From: JANQKX01 sp039028695
GTDB taxonomy: Bacteria; Pseudomonadota; Alphaproteobacteria; Kiloniellales; Kiloniellaceae
Direction: 5' to 3'
Assembly: GCA_039028695.1 (NCBI GenBank)
Contig: JBCCHN010000016.1
Location: forward strand, 1 to 57,968
DNA: 57,968 nucleotides
This document shows, piece by piece, positions 47,118-56,399 of this stretch. The first letter of the stretch is position 1, and the number at the start of each line of letters is the position of its first letter. The notes below the pieces were generated by a model that saw nothing but the letters and a program-made list of their open reading frames with translations, was not told the DNA's origin and searched no databases. Both the position numbers and the translations under genes were made by a program.

Positions 47118-47933
47118 ATGACGATGTCGAATTCTGGACCGAACTTCCGTGCCCTGCATCACCAGGATATGGCTTTTATCATGCCCAATCCGTGGGACCG
47201 GGGTACGGCGATCATTTTGGAGCGGTTGGGTTTTGAGGCACTGGCCACGACCAGTGCCGGCATGGCCTTTAATTTGGGTCTGGCAGATGGGGCGGTGCCC
47301 AGGGAAGCGGTGCTGGCCCATTGCCGCGAGATTGTGGAGGCCACCACCCTGCCCGTCTCGGCGGATCTGGAACAGGGCTTCGGCGACTCGCCCGAGAGCG
47401 CCCACGCGACCATCATCGCCGCGGCGGAGACGGGCCTGGCCGGCTGTTCCCTCGAGGATCACACAGGCGATCCCGACAATCCCATCTACGAAAAGTCCCT
47501 GGCCGTGGAGCGCATCGGCGCCGCCGTGGAGGCCGCGCGAGGGCTAGACCGGGATTTCGTTTTGACTGCGCGCTGCGAGAACCTGCTGTGGGGCCGGCCC
47601 GACCTGGACGACGTCATAGACCGGCTGCAAGCCTATGAGGTGGCCGGGGCCGATGTGCTCTATGCCCCCTGGATTAAGTCCATGGAGGACATTGCTAGGG
47701 TGTGTGCCGCTTTAAGCAAACCGGTGAACGTGGTGATCGAGGGACCGGGCGCGGACTTTACGTTGGAGGGACTCTCCCAAGCCGGGGTCAAGCGCATCTC
47801 CATCGGCGCCCGCCTGGCGCAGCTTGCCTATGGATCCCTCATCACCGCCGCGCGGGAGATGGCGGAAAAGGGCAGCTTCGCCTTCACCAAAAATGCCATG
47901 GACCACGACGAGGTCGAAGCTTTTTTCAAGTAA
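47118..47933 (+). CDS. isocitrate lyase / PEP mutase family protein
   Basis: A 271-residue (beta/alpha)8-barrel enzyme. Family marks are MPNPWDRGTAIILERLGFEA, the DLEQGFGDSPE metal region, CSLEDHTG and LTARCENLLWGRPDLDD. The classical KKCGH of isocitrate lyase is replaced by ARCE, as in oxaloacetate-hydrolase-like and uncharacterised PrpB-like relatives. It probably makes or breaks a C-C or C-P bond in a 2-oxo acid. The ATG 47118 follows GGGGAGG at good spacing; an ATG-like start at 47100 is inferior. It is the first gene with core-like composition after the accessory region. Confidence 0.85.
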   Translation: MTMSNSGPNFRALHHQDMAFIMPNPWDRGTAIILERLGFEALATTSAGMAFNLGLADGAVPREAVLAHCREIVEATTLPVSADLEQGFGDSPESAHATIIAAAETGLAGCSLEDHTGDPDNPIYEKSLAVERIGAAVEAARGLDRDFVLTARCENLLWGRPDLDDVIDRLQAYEVAGADVLYAPWIKSMEDIARVCAALSKPVNVVIEGPGADFTLEGLSQAGVKRISIGARLAQLAYGSLITAAREMAEKGSFAFTKNAMDHDEVEAFFK

Positions 47934-48045
47934 TGTTCTTAGCTGGCCACACGCACGGCAAGCCGCCGGTTGATCGACTCCGGGACTTTGTGACAGGTTG
48001 ATCCCGGTTTTCCGATGATGGGCAATCGGCGGGGCGACGGGGCTT

Positions 48046-49578
48046 ATGAGTCGCACGGACTTTTTAGTCTGGATTGGGATTGGCTTGGCGGGCGTCCTCG
48101 CCATGGCAGCGGCTTTGGTCTGGGCCACCAGCACCAGCGATGCGGGACCGAGCCTGCAAAGCGAGCGCCACATCGAGGAGACCATTCTCGCCGATGCCTT
48201 GGCCGAGGTGGATCAACCTCTTTTGCAGATGACATTCACCGGAGATCTGGATGAGATCATCCAGCGCCGGGTTCTGCGCATTCTGGTGACTTACAACAAG
48301 ACCAACTTTTTCATTGCCGATGGGCAACCCCGGGGCTTTGAGTATGACCTGCTTCAGCAATACAAAGACTATCTGAAAACCCGGGTCAAACCGCGCAGTT
48401 GGCCGACTGTTTTCATGTTCATCCCCGTGCCCTTCGATCAGCTTTTGCCCGCCCTTGAGGAAGGGCGCGGCGATATTGCCGCGGCCGGTTTGACCATCAC
48501 GCCGCAGCGTCTGGAAAAGGTCGACTTCACCGAACCCTACATCACCGGCGTGCGAGAGATCGTGGTTACAGCCTCGGGGGTGACGGGACTGGACAGTCTT
48601 GAAGACCTGTCGGGACGCCAGGTTTATGTGGACCTGGGCACCAGCTATGCCCAGTCTTTGGCCCAACTCAACGAGTCCCTGACCGCCAAGGGTCTTGAGC
48701 CCGTGGAAATTTTGCCGGCCGATTCCTCGCTGACCACCGAGGACATTTTGGAGTTGGTAAATGCCGGTGTGGTGGACATCACCATCGCCGACAATCACAT
48801 CGCCGAAATCTGGGCCAAGACCCTGCCGGGCATAGTCGTTCATAAGGACTTAGCTGTGCGCGAAGGCGGGGAAATCGCCTGGGCAGTGCGCAAAAATAAC
48901 CCGGACCTAAAGGCCAGCCTCAACAAGGTCATCTCCAAAATCGAAAAAGGAACCCTGATCGGCAACATCGTCTTTAAGGACTACTACAAAAATACCAGCT
49001 GGATCGAGAGTCCGATGGACGGCATCGGCGCTGAACGCCTGGCCAAGCTGGAGGACGCCTTTCGCAAATATGCCGATCAATACGGCTTTGACTGGCTGGA
49101 AATCGCCGCTCTGGCCTATCAGGAATCCCGCCTGGACCCTACAGCCAAGAGCGGCCGGGGCGCCGTGGGGGTCATGCAGATCCTGCCCGACACGGCCCGG
49201 GGGGAGCCGATCCTGATCGAGGATATTAGTCGGGTCGACAACAATATTCATGCCGGGGTCAAGTATTTGGCGCACCTGCGGGACGACTATTTCGACGACC
49301 CCAACCTGGAAAACTCCGCCAAAGTGGACTTCGCCCTAGCGGCCTACAACGCCGGACCGACACGTATTTCGAAACTGCGCGACCGGGCGGACCGGGAAGG
49401 CCTGGACCCGAACCACTGGTTCTCGAATGTGGAACAGGTGGCCCGCCGCTCCATCGGCCGGGAGACGGTGAACTATGTGGCCAACATCAATAAATATTTC
49501 GTGGCTTACAAGCTGTCGAACCAACAGCTGGAACAGCGCCGCGAGGCAAAGGAATCGGTTTCAGATTCACTGGAATAA
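48046..49578 (+). CDS. mltF: membrane-bound lytic transglycosylase MltF-like
   Basis: A 510-residue two-domain protein. An N-terminal anchor (about residues 7-27) is followed by a family 3 solute-binding-like domain (about 75-320) with PFDQLLPALEEGRGDIAAAGLTIT. The C-terminal SLT domain has the catalytic Glu in LAYQESRLDP and GAVGVMQILPDTA. It cleaves peptidoglycan to 1,6-anhydro products; the binding-like domain is regulatory in the family. It is anchored by a helix, not a lipobox. ATG 48046 is the likely start. Confidence 0.92.
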   Translation: MSRTDFLVWIGIGLAGVLAMAAALVWATSTSDAGPSLQSERHIEETILADALAEVDQPLLQMTFTGDLDEIIQRRVLRILVTYNKTNFFIADGQPRGFEYDLLQQYKDYLKTRVKPRSWPTVFMFIPVPFDQLLPALEEGRGDIAAAGLTITPQRLEKVDFTEPYITGVREIVVTASGVTGLDSLEDLSGRQVYVDLGTSYAQSLAQLNESLTAKGLEPVEILPADSSLTTEDILELVNAGVVDITIADNHIAEIWAKTLPGIVVHKDLAVREGGEIAWAVRKNNPDLKASLNKVISKIEKGTLIGNIVFKDYYKNTSWIESPMDGIGAERLAKLEDAFRKYADQYGFDWLEIAALAYQESRLDPTAKSGRGAVGVMQILPDTARGEPILIEDISRVDNNIHAGVKYLAHLRDDYFDDPNLENSAKVDFALAAYNAGPTRISKLRDRADREGLDPNHWFSNVEQVARRSIGRETVNYVANINKYFVAYKLSNQQLEQRREAKESVSDSLE

Positions 49579-49603
49579 GAAACGCTTGTGCGTGCGCGGC
49601 CGC

Positions 49604-51037
49604 TTAACGTGCGATCAAAAAATTGCCGAATTGCCAGGGATCGTTGTTATCCCGCTGGTCTGATTGCCCTGGAATCTCACGACTACTTAAAGGATTCCAG
49701 TCGGTTTGCAGGCTGGCCATGGTGCCCAAAAAGGGCCGAGCCACCTCTAAAACCTCCTCATGAGGCAGGTCTTCCGCCTCGCAATAGCCCTTGTTGGGGT
49801 TCCGCACCGCCCAAACCGCCGCCCCGGCCACACCCGCCGCCACCTGAATGGCGGTGGGATTGTGTCCAGGCACCACCGTTCGGGCCTCTGCCACGCTCAA
49901 CTGGGAGCCATACCACCAGCCATTGAGGCCATGGCCTAACAGCAGGATTCCCAACTCGTCCCGCCCCTCGATGATATCGCTGTTCATGATGCGCTGACGG
50001 GCGGGTATGGCCCAATCGCGCATCATCGTTTCGTGCAAACTGGCCAGCGCCCCGTCGCACGCCAAATAGGAGAAAGCCACGGTGGGGCGGTAGGCAAGCC
50101 CCCCCTCCCCATCGGTAACGGTTAGATAATCGCTGATGGTGACCGTTTCCGAATGGGGCAAGGCCAAGCCCGCAATCTGCCCGCCCAAGGGCACCCAGGA
50201 CCGCACCAAGAAGGACGATGCGGGGCGGTCCACGTAGATGGTGTTGCGCGGGCCCTTTTCCTGACGCATTGCCCCCTGCGGCAGGCTCTTTTCGTGACTG
50301 CCCCAGCCGATCTCCATGGACATCATCGACTCTTCTACAAAGCCGGGAATGCTCCAGGTGTTGACGAACTCGTCCGGTCGCTTGGGCACGGCGGAAATTT
50401 GCGTATCCCGCTCGCTGATATGGATCACCTTGGTGCCCGTGGCTTGCGCTAGGACGGCCCAGTCCTGGCGGCTGTCGGGCGCGGCAAAATCCAGCCCCAT
50501 TTTATGCGCCACCTCTAATAGGGCCGCCTTGGCAAAGTGGCTGACCAGACCGGGATTGGCGCCATGAGCCACCACGGCCGTTGCCCCGTCGGGCCGCCAT
50601 CGCTCAGCAGCCTGTTTGCGGGCTCTCTGATGGCTGAAGTATTCCGTACGCTCGTCGGGGGGCTGCAAGAAGGGATCGGCGACCAGCTCCTCCCAGGGCT
50701 CGACGGCGGTATCCAGGTAAAGCACGCCGTTTTGGTGGCACCAGTCCGCCAAGTCGAGGGAGTCGACCCCAATGGTCAAGTTGATCAAGAGATCACCGGC
50801 CGAGGCTATGGGATCCAAGGTCCGTGCCATGTTTTCCAAAGTCATATGGTGATGATGGAATGTGGCGCCCTGATCCGTAAAAGGGGTCAAGGCCTTGGCG
50901 CAATCCCGCGCATCGATCACATGAAGCTGAGCCCAGGAAAATCCCAGTGCCTTCGGCAAGACGTCCAGCAAGCAGTTTCCGACGGTTCCGCACCCCACAA
51001 GAATCAGTCGCCCTTTAAAAGGCACCACTGCCGTCAT
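49604..51037 (-). CDS. hss: homospermidine synthase
   Basis: A 477-residue NAD-dependent enzyme of the alphaproteobacterial Hss type. It has LILVGCGTVGNCLLDVLPKALG (NAD site), the HVIDARDC segment, the ALYLDTAVEPWEE-like YLDTAVEPWEEL and the C-terminal LPHEEVLEVARPFLG. It makes homospermidine from two putrescines. ATG 51037 follows GGGAGA at good spacing; the frame continues to 51109 but without support. Homospermidine is the typical polyamine in many alphaproteobacteria, which links it to the puuA-puuB genes at the left end. Confidence 0.92.
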   Translation of the reverse strand: MTAVVPFKGRLILVGCGTVGNCLLDVLPKALGFSWAQLHVIDARDCAKALTPFTDQGATFHHHHMTLENMARTLDPIASAGDLLINLTIGVDSLDLADWCHQNGVLYLDTAVEPWEELVADPFLQPPDERTEYFSHQRARKQAAERWRPDGATAVVAHGANPGLVSHFAKAALLEVAHKMGLDFAAPDSRQDWAVLAQATGTKVIHISERDTQISAVPKRPDEFVNTWSIPGFVEESMMSMEIGWGSHEKSLPQGAMRQEKGPRNTIYVDRPASSFLVRSWVPLGGQIAGLALPHSETVTISDYLTVTDGEGGLAYRPTVAFSYLACDGALASLHETMMRDWAIPARQRIMNSDIIEGRDELGILLLGHGLNGWWYGSQLSVAEARTVVPGHNPTAIQVAAGVAGAAVWAVRNPNKGYCEAEDLPHEEVLEVARPFLGTMASLQTDWNPLSSREIPGQSDQRDNNDPWQFGNFLIAR

Positions 51038-51296
51038 CGATGTCTCCCAATACGCCAAAATCGCCCCAAGCAGGCCGGCCATCATTGACGACCCAAAGTC
51101 TTCTGCCAAGCCTTAGAATGGAAATGGAGAAAAAGACTACTCACGCTCGAGACGAGGGGAACTTTTTGAGGGATTCTAATCCGACTGGACGGACCGGGCC
51201 TAACAGGCCATTCTAGCCGCAAAATTCTTGCTGCAGGCTCGTTCTGATGAGTTCACAGAGGCTGCGATAGTGATCAACAGGGAAGATCGAACGGCT

Positions 51297-51869
51297 ATGA
51301 AACCCTTTCTTCTTACCGCGGCCCTTGGCATTGCTCTGTGGGCCAACTCGGGCCTGGCGGCTGACATCAAGCCCCTGGATCCCCAACCCGATCCCGAGAG
51401 TTTAAAGCCGGGATTGGCTGTCCTCTATTACGATCAGTTCTTCCGTCACATCGACGAAATGATCGACTGGGAGGGATATAAGGAAGGCCGCCCCGGCGAG
51501 GCCTTGCCCCAACTCAATTACAGCGTGGGAACCGGGGACGTGCTCACCAGTGGCTCGGACGACGGCGTGGGCGCCAAAATCACCGGCCTCATCGAATTCA
51601 AAAAACCTGGCTCTTACGCGCTCGCCTTTGAATCGAATGACGGGGTCAGACTGGAGATTGACGGCCAAATGATCCTTGAGGACCCCGACGTGCATGGCGA
51701 CCGCTTTTCCGAAATTGTTGTCCTTGAGGTGCCGCAAGCCGGATGGTACCCCCTAACAATTCGGTACTTTGAGCGTAAAAACACCTCCACCCTTAAGTTT
51801 TACTGGCAAGAACCCGACTTCGAGGGCGGTACCATGCCCTTGGTGCCGACCGAAGCCTTCGCCCACTAA
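51297..51869 (+). CDS. secreted PA14-domain protein
   Basis: A 190-residue protein. A signal peptide (MKPFLLTAALGIALWANSG, cut near Ala21-Ala22) precedes a single PA14-type beta-barrel (about residues 45-180). Marks are LAVLYYDQFFRHIDEM, FESNDGVRLEIDGQMILED and YPLTIRYFERKNTSTLKFYW. PA14 domains bind carbohydrate or stabilise secreted proteins. The gene lies 45 bases upstream of the RND membrane-fusion gene on the same strand, an unusual neighbour that may form part of the operon. ATG 51297 is chosen over an earlier frame from 51228, since the signal peptide starts there. Confidence 0.82.
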   Translation: MKPFLLTAALGIALWANSGLAADIKPLDPQPDPESLKPGLAVLYYDQFFRHIDEMIDWEGYKEGRPGEALPQLNYSVGTGDVLTSGSDDGVGAKITGLIEFKKPGSYALAFESNDGVRLEIDGQMILEDPDVHGDRFSEIVVLEVPQAGWYPLTIRYFERKNTSTLKFYWQEPDFEGGTMPLVPTEAFAH

Positions 51870-51914
51870 GGGGCCAATCGCTTGGCGAGCTCTATTTGAA
51901 AGGATTTTAATGCC

Positions 51915-53120
51915 ATGCAGCTGCTTGGCCGGACCCGACGGGAAGCGCCCCGCTTCAACAAAGCAACCAGTATCAGCACTGTTCTAGCCTTCCTGCTAAT
52001 CCTTCCCTTGGCGGCCTGTGGAGAGGATCAGGCGCAAGACCCAGCGGCGCAGGCGCCGCCGCCATCGGTCACTGTTGCACCGGTGGTGCGCGAGGATGTG
52101 ACACCCAGTTTCGAATTTGTCGGCCGGGTCGAAGCGGTGAACTCCGTCGAGCTGCGCGCGCGGGTCGAAGGCTTTTTGGAAAAACGCAATTTTGAAGAAG
52201 GGGGAGAAGTTAAGAAGGGTCAACTCTTATTCCTCATTGAGCAGCCGCCCTACCAAGCACAGGTGGATCAAGCCAAGGCTGAATTGGCCGGCGCCGAGGC
52301 CACCCTGGAAAACGCCAAGGTCACCCTGGCGCGCAATCAAAAACTGATTGAAAGGGGCACGGTCAGCCAGGCTTCCCTCGATGAGGCCACGGCAGGCGAA
52401 CGCGAAGCCAACGCGCAGGTCCTGCAAAAAAAAGCGGCTCTGGAAAAAGCCAAGATCGACTTTGGCTATACGGAAATTCATGCGCCCATCGATGGCACGA
52501 TTGGCCGAGCCGACATCACGGTTGGCAACCTGGTCGGCCCCACCAGTCCACCGCTCGCTAATATCGTTAGTCTGGACCCGATCTATGTGATTATCTCGGT
52601 CAGCGAGAAAGATCTCTTGGAAGCCCGGCGCAGCGGCGAAATTCAAAACGACAAAAATACCTTGATCCCGCGCCTAGAGCTTTCCGATGGGAAAGACTAT
52701 GCCAGTCCCGGTAAGTTTGATTTCATCGATAACCGAGTGGATCCCAACACGGATACAATTGAGGTTCGGGCCATCTTCCCCAATCCGGACGGTATTTTGG
52801 TACCCGATCAGTTCGCTACCGTGATCATTGAGCAGTCCGACCCCGTGTCAGCCTTGGTGGTGCCCCAGGCCGCCATTCAAGAAAACCAGAGCGGCAAGTT
52901 TGTCTTGCTGGTCGATGATAAGAACACCGTTCAACAGCAAAGGGTAACCACCGGCGAACAGGACGGGACCAATTGGGTGATTACGGAAGGCCTGAGCGAA
53001 GGCCAACAGGTGATCGTCCAGGGCCTGCAAAAGGTGCGGCCCGGCGTGACCGTTCAGCCGGTGACTGAATCTGCGCCCGCGGACGGTCAGGAAAACGCGG
53101 CCCAGGCGGAAGGGAACTAA
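51915..53120 (+). CDS. RND efflux periplasmic adaptor (membrane fusion) lipoprotein
   Basis: A 401-residue AcrA/MexA-type adaptor. The lipobox LPLAAC gives a lipidated Cys at about residue 35. A barrel-sandwich lipoyl part (SVELRARVEGFLEKRNFEEG and its partner FGYTEIHAPIDGTIG) flanks an alpha-hairpin (about 115-180), and a beta-barrel and membrane-proximal domain follow. It bridges the inner-membrane pump to an outer-membrane channel. It lies 3 bases before the RND gene. No TolC-type gene is in the window, so the channel must be encoded elsewhere. Confidence 0.92.
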   Translation: MQLLGRTRREAPRFNKATSISTVLAFLLILPLAACGEDQAQDPAAQAPPPSVTVAPVVREDVTPSFEFVGRVEAVNSVELRARVEGFLEKRNFEEGGEVKKGQLLFLIEQPPYQAQVDQAKAELAGAEATLENAKVTLARNQKLIERGTVSQASLDEATAGEREANAQVLQKKAALEKAKIDFGYTEIHAPIDGTIGRADITVGNLVGPTSPPLANIVSLDPIYVIISVSEKDLLEARRSGEIQNDKNTLIPRLELSDGKDYASPGKFDFIDNRVDPNTDTIEVRAIFPNPDGILVPDQFATVIIEQSDPVSALVVPQAAIQENQSGKFVLLVDDKNTVQQQRVTTGEQDGTNWVITEGLSEGQQVIVQGLQKVRPGVTVQPVTESAPADGQENAAQAEGN

Positions 53121-53123
53121 GGG

Positions 53124-56100
53124 ATGTTCTCAGCCTTTTTTATCGATCGACCCAAATTCGCCTTTGTCATTTCAATCGTCATTACACTGGCCGGTTTGAT
53201 CGCCATTCAGGCCATCTCGGTTGCTCAGTTTCCCGACATCACCCCGCCACAGGTTCAAGTCACCGCAAACTATCCTGGCGCCAGCGCGGATGTGGTGGAG
53301 CAAACCGTCGCCGCCCCCATCGAGGCCCAGGTCAACGGCGTCGATGATATGATCTATATGTCCTCGAGCAGCTCCAACAGCGGCACCTATACACTTAATG
53401 TCACCTTCGCCGTGGGCACAGACCCGGATATCGCCTCGGTGAACGTGCAAAACCGCGTTGCATTGGCCACTCCCCAGCTGCCCGAGGAGGTATCCCGAGA
53501 AGGGGTCTCGGTCAAAAAGCAATCCACCAATATGTTGCTGGTGATCAACCTGGTATCGCCTAACAAGACCTATGACGCCCTCTTCTTGAGCAACTACGCG
53601 AGCATCAATATTCGCGATGCTCTGGTGCGGGTGCAGGGCGTCGGCGATGCGCAGATTTTGGGTGCCTTGGATTATGGCATGCGCATTTGGCTGGATCCCA
53701 ACCGTATGACCGCGCTGGGCCTGTCGACAACGGACGTGGTCGACGCGATTCGGGACCAGAACATCCAGGCATCCGCCGGTCAATTGGGCGCCCCGCCGCT
53801 GCAAAGCGACCAACAATTCCAATACACGATTCAAGCCAAGGGCCGCCTGGCCAGCACCAAGGACTTCGGCGACATCATCATCCGGGCCAACCCAAACGGC
53901 TCATTTGTGCGGATCAAGGACATCGCGCGGACCGAGCTGGGCTCCCAGACCTATACGGCAAACGGGGAGCTGAACGGCGCTCCCAGTACTATTCTGGCCG
54001 TTTACCAATCCCCCGGCGCTAACGCTCTTGCGGTGGCCGAGGGTATCTATGCGGAGATGGATCGCCTCGCCGAGCGCTTTCCCGACGATGTTGAATACGA
54101 GATCCTCTACGACACCACCAAGTTCGTGAACGCCTCCATTGCCGAGGTGATCGAAACCCTCTTCATGGCCCTGGCGCTGGTGGTTCTGGTGACCTTTTTA
54201 TTCTTGGGCGACTGGCGCTCGACCCTTATTCCCACCTTTGCCATACCGGTTTCTCTCATCGGCACCTTTGCGGTTCTGGTCTTTATCGGTTTTTCCGCCA
54301 ACACCATTTCCCTCTTCGGGATCATTCTAGCGATTGGCATCGTGGTGGATGATGCGATCGTGGTGGTGGAGAACGTCCAGCGCCTGATGGACGAGGAAGG
54401 CCTGTCGCCCCGGGATGCCACCAAAAAGGCCATGCTGCAGGTTACCGGCCCTGTTGTGGCCACCACCTTGGTCTTGCTAGCGGTTTTTGTGCCGGTCGGC
54501 TTTTTGCCGGGTATTACCGGTCAACTCTATCAGCAGTTCGCCGTGACGATATCGGTCTCGGTGCTGATCTCCTCTGTCAATGCACTGACCTTAAGCCCCG
54601 CCCTTTGCGCGACACTCTTGAAACCGGGGAGCGGGCGGCCACGCGGTCTGCTTGGTCTGTTCAGCGATCTGATCGATAAGACCCGGAATGGTTATGCTCA
54701 TATTGTGACCCTGCTGGTGCGCCGGGCGATCCTGGGCGTGGTCTTTCTGGTCCTTATGGGCGGCGGCGTTTATCAGCTTTTCACCACCCTACCCACCGGC
54801 TTTATTCCCAATGAGGATCAGGGCGCCTTTTTTGTGGACATCCAACTTCCCGACGGTGCCTCTTTGAACCGGACCGAAGATGTGCTGGATCAGGTTCGCG
54901 AAATCATCAAATCCGAAGCCGGGGTTGCCGATGTCATGACGGTAGCCGGCTATAGTTTGTTGAGCGGCACCACACCGAACGGTGCCTTGGCCATCGCGGT
55001 GTTGGAGGATTGGTCCGAACGAGAAGATCCTTCCCTGCACGTGGAAGCCATTTTGCAGCGCTTGCGCGGCAAGCTGTGGAGCATCGCGGCGGCCAACGTC
55101 ATTGCCTTTAACATTCCGCCTATCCCGGGACTGGGCACCACCGGTGGCTTTGAAATGGAGCTGCAGGACCTGGGCGGTCGCACGCCCCAGGAGCTTTCCG
55201 CGGTCTTGCGCGGCCTTATCTTCGCCGCCAATCAAGATCCTGTAGTCAGCAATGTTTTCAGCACCTTTTCCGCTGACGTGCCGCAGATTTTTCTCAACGT
55301 CGACCGGGACAAGGCAGAAGCCCTGGGCATCCCCATTTCCACGATCTTCACCACCTTACAGGCCAATCTGGGCTCTCTTTATGTCAACGATTTCAATCTC
55401 TATAACAGGGTCTACAAGGTGATCATCCAAGCCGAGGCCCGTGATCGAAGCAAGATTGAGGACATCGGCCGCATTCACGTGCGCAATGCAACGGGTGAGA
55501 TGGTGCCATTGCGGACCTTGGTTGAGGTCGAACCCATCTTGGGGCCCGAGACTCTGAAGAGATACAATCTTTTTGTCTCTGCCAGTGTCAGCGGGTCTCC
55601 CGCGCCAGGCCGCAGCTCGGGCGAAGCCATCGGCGCCATGGAAAAGCTCGCCAATGCCTCACTTCCCGAGGGCTATGGCATCGAGTGGACGGGCACTTCT
55701 TTTCAGGAAATCCAGGCCGGGGGACAAGCCGGCTTCATATTTGGACTGGCCCTGGTTTTTGTGTACCTCTTTCTCGTGGCCCAATACGAAAGCTGGTCTA
55801 TCCCCCTGCCGGTGATTCTATCGGTGACGGTGGCCGCCTTTGGTGCACTGCTCGGGGTTCTGATCGTCGGGCTGGACAACAATGTCTACACCCAGATCGG
55901 CTTGGTGATGCTAATCGGTCTGGCCAGCAAGAACGCGATTTTGATCGTGGAGTTTGCCAAGGAGGAGCGTGAGGCAGGACGCTCCATCACCGACGCTGCC
56001 ATTCGTGGCGCCCGCCTGCGTTTTCGAGCGGTTATGATGACCAGCTTTTCCTTTATCCTCGGTGTTTTTCCCCTGGTGGTGGCGGCCGGGGCCGGCGCCG

Positions 56101-56279
56101 CCAGCCGACGCGCCCTAGGCACGGCGGTTTTCGGCGGTATGTTGGCTGCTGCCGCCGTAGGCATCTTCGTCATTCCCGTGCTTTACGTGGTCTTCCAGAC
56201 TCTACGGGAAAAGGTGAAGGGCACAAAGTCATCTCCGCCACCGGCTCTGTCCGAGGAAGAACAAGCCACCTCCGGGTAG
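53124..56279 (+). CDS. RND efflux transporter, HAE1 (AcrB/MexB) type
   Basis: A 1051-residue inner-membrane pump with 12 predicted helices and two large periplasmic loops. Recognisable segments are FFIDRPKFAFVISIVITLAGL at the start, GIVVDDAIVVVENVQR with the paired Asp residues of the proton relay in TM4, LPTGFIPNEDQGAFFV, and the Lys-containing GLASKNAILIVEFAKE in TM10. Such pumps export drugs, solvents or bile-salt-like compounds by proton antiport. Spectrum cannot be read from sequence. The gene ends 9 bases before a strong bidirectional terminator. Confidence 0.95.
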   Translation: MFSAFFIDRPKFAFVISIVITLAGLIAIQAISVAQFPDITPPQVQVTANYPGASADVVEQTVAAPIEAQVNGVDDMIYMSSSSSNSGTYTLNVTFAVGTDPDIASVNVQNRVALATPQLPEEVSREGVSVKKQSTNMLLVINLVSPNKTYDALFLSNYASINIRDALVRVQGVGDAQILGALDYGMRIWLDPNRMTALGLSTTDVVDAIRDQNIQASAGQLGAPPLQSDQQFQYTIQAKGRLASTKDFGDIIIRANPNGSFVRIKDIARTELGSQTYTANGELNGAPSTILAVYQSPGANALAVAEGIYAEMDRLAERFPDDVEYEILYDTTKFVNASIAEVIETLFMALALVVLVTFLFLGDWRSTLIPTFAIPVSLIGTFAVLVFIGFSANTISLFGIILAIGIVVDDAIVVVENVQRLMDEEGLSPRDATKKAMLQVTGPVVATTLVLLAVFVPVGFLPGITGQLYQQFAVTISVSVLISSVNALTLSPALCATLLKPGSGRPRGLLGLFSDLIDKTRNGYAHIVTLLVRRAILGVVFLVLMGGGVYQLFTTLPTGFIPNEDQGAFFVDIQLPDGASLNRTEDVLDQVREIIKSEAGVADVMTVAGYSLLSGTTPNGALAIAVLEDWSEREDPSLHVEAILQRLRGKLWSIAAANVIAFNIPPIPGLGTTGGFEMELQDLGGRTPQELSAVLRGLIFAANQDPVVSNVFSTFSADVPQIFLNVDRDKAEALGIPISTIFTTLQANLGSLYVNDFNLYNRVYKVIIQAEARDRSKIEDIGRIHVRNATGEMVPLRTLVEVEPILGPETLKRYNLFVSASVSGSPAPGRSSGEAIGAMEKLANASLPEGYGIEWTGTSFQEIQAGGQAGFIFGLALVFVYLFLVAQYESWSIPLPVILSVTVAAFGALLGVLIVGLDNNVYTQIGLVMLIGLASKNAILIVEFAKEEREAGRSITDAAIRGARLRFRAVMMTSFSFILGVFPLVVAAGAGAASRRALGTAVFGGMLAAAAVGIFVIPVLYVVFQTLREKVKGTKSSPPPALSEEEQATSG

Positions 56280-56288
56280 CCGCAAAAG

Positions 56289-56324
56289 AAAAAAGGCCGG
56301 CAAGCCCCTGCGCCGGCCTTTTTT
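56289..56324. terminator. bidirectional Rho-independent terminator
   Basis: AAAAAAGGCCGGC (56289-56301) and GCCGGCCTTTTTT (56312-56324) are perfect 13-base inverted repeats around a 10-base loop. It serves the RND operon on the plus strand and the BMP gene on the minus strand. Confidence 0.9.
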
Positions 56325-56360
56325 CCTGACGGACCCATTGGTCCCGATAGGAAGTTCCCA

Positions 56361-56394
56361 ATAAATTGAGACCCTGTATAAATTGAGACCCTGT
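56361..56394 (+). repeat. two tandem copies of a 17-bp unit
   Basis: ATAAATTGAGACCCTGT occurs twice without spacing, between the terminator and the end of the BMP gene. It is too short to assign and has no hairpin potential. Confidence 0.85.
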
Positions 56395-56399
56395 GCGTT

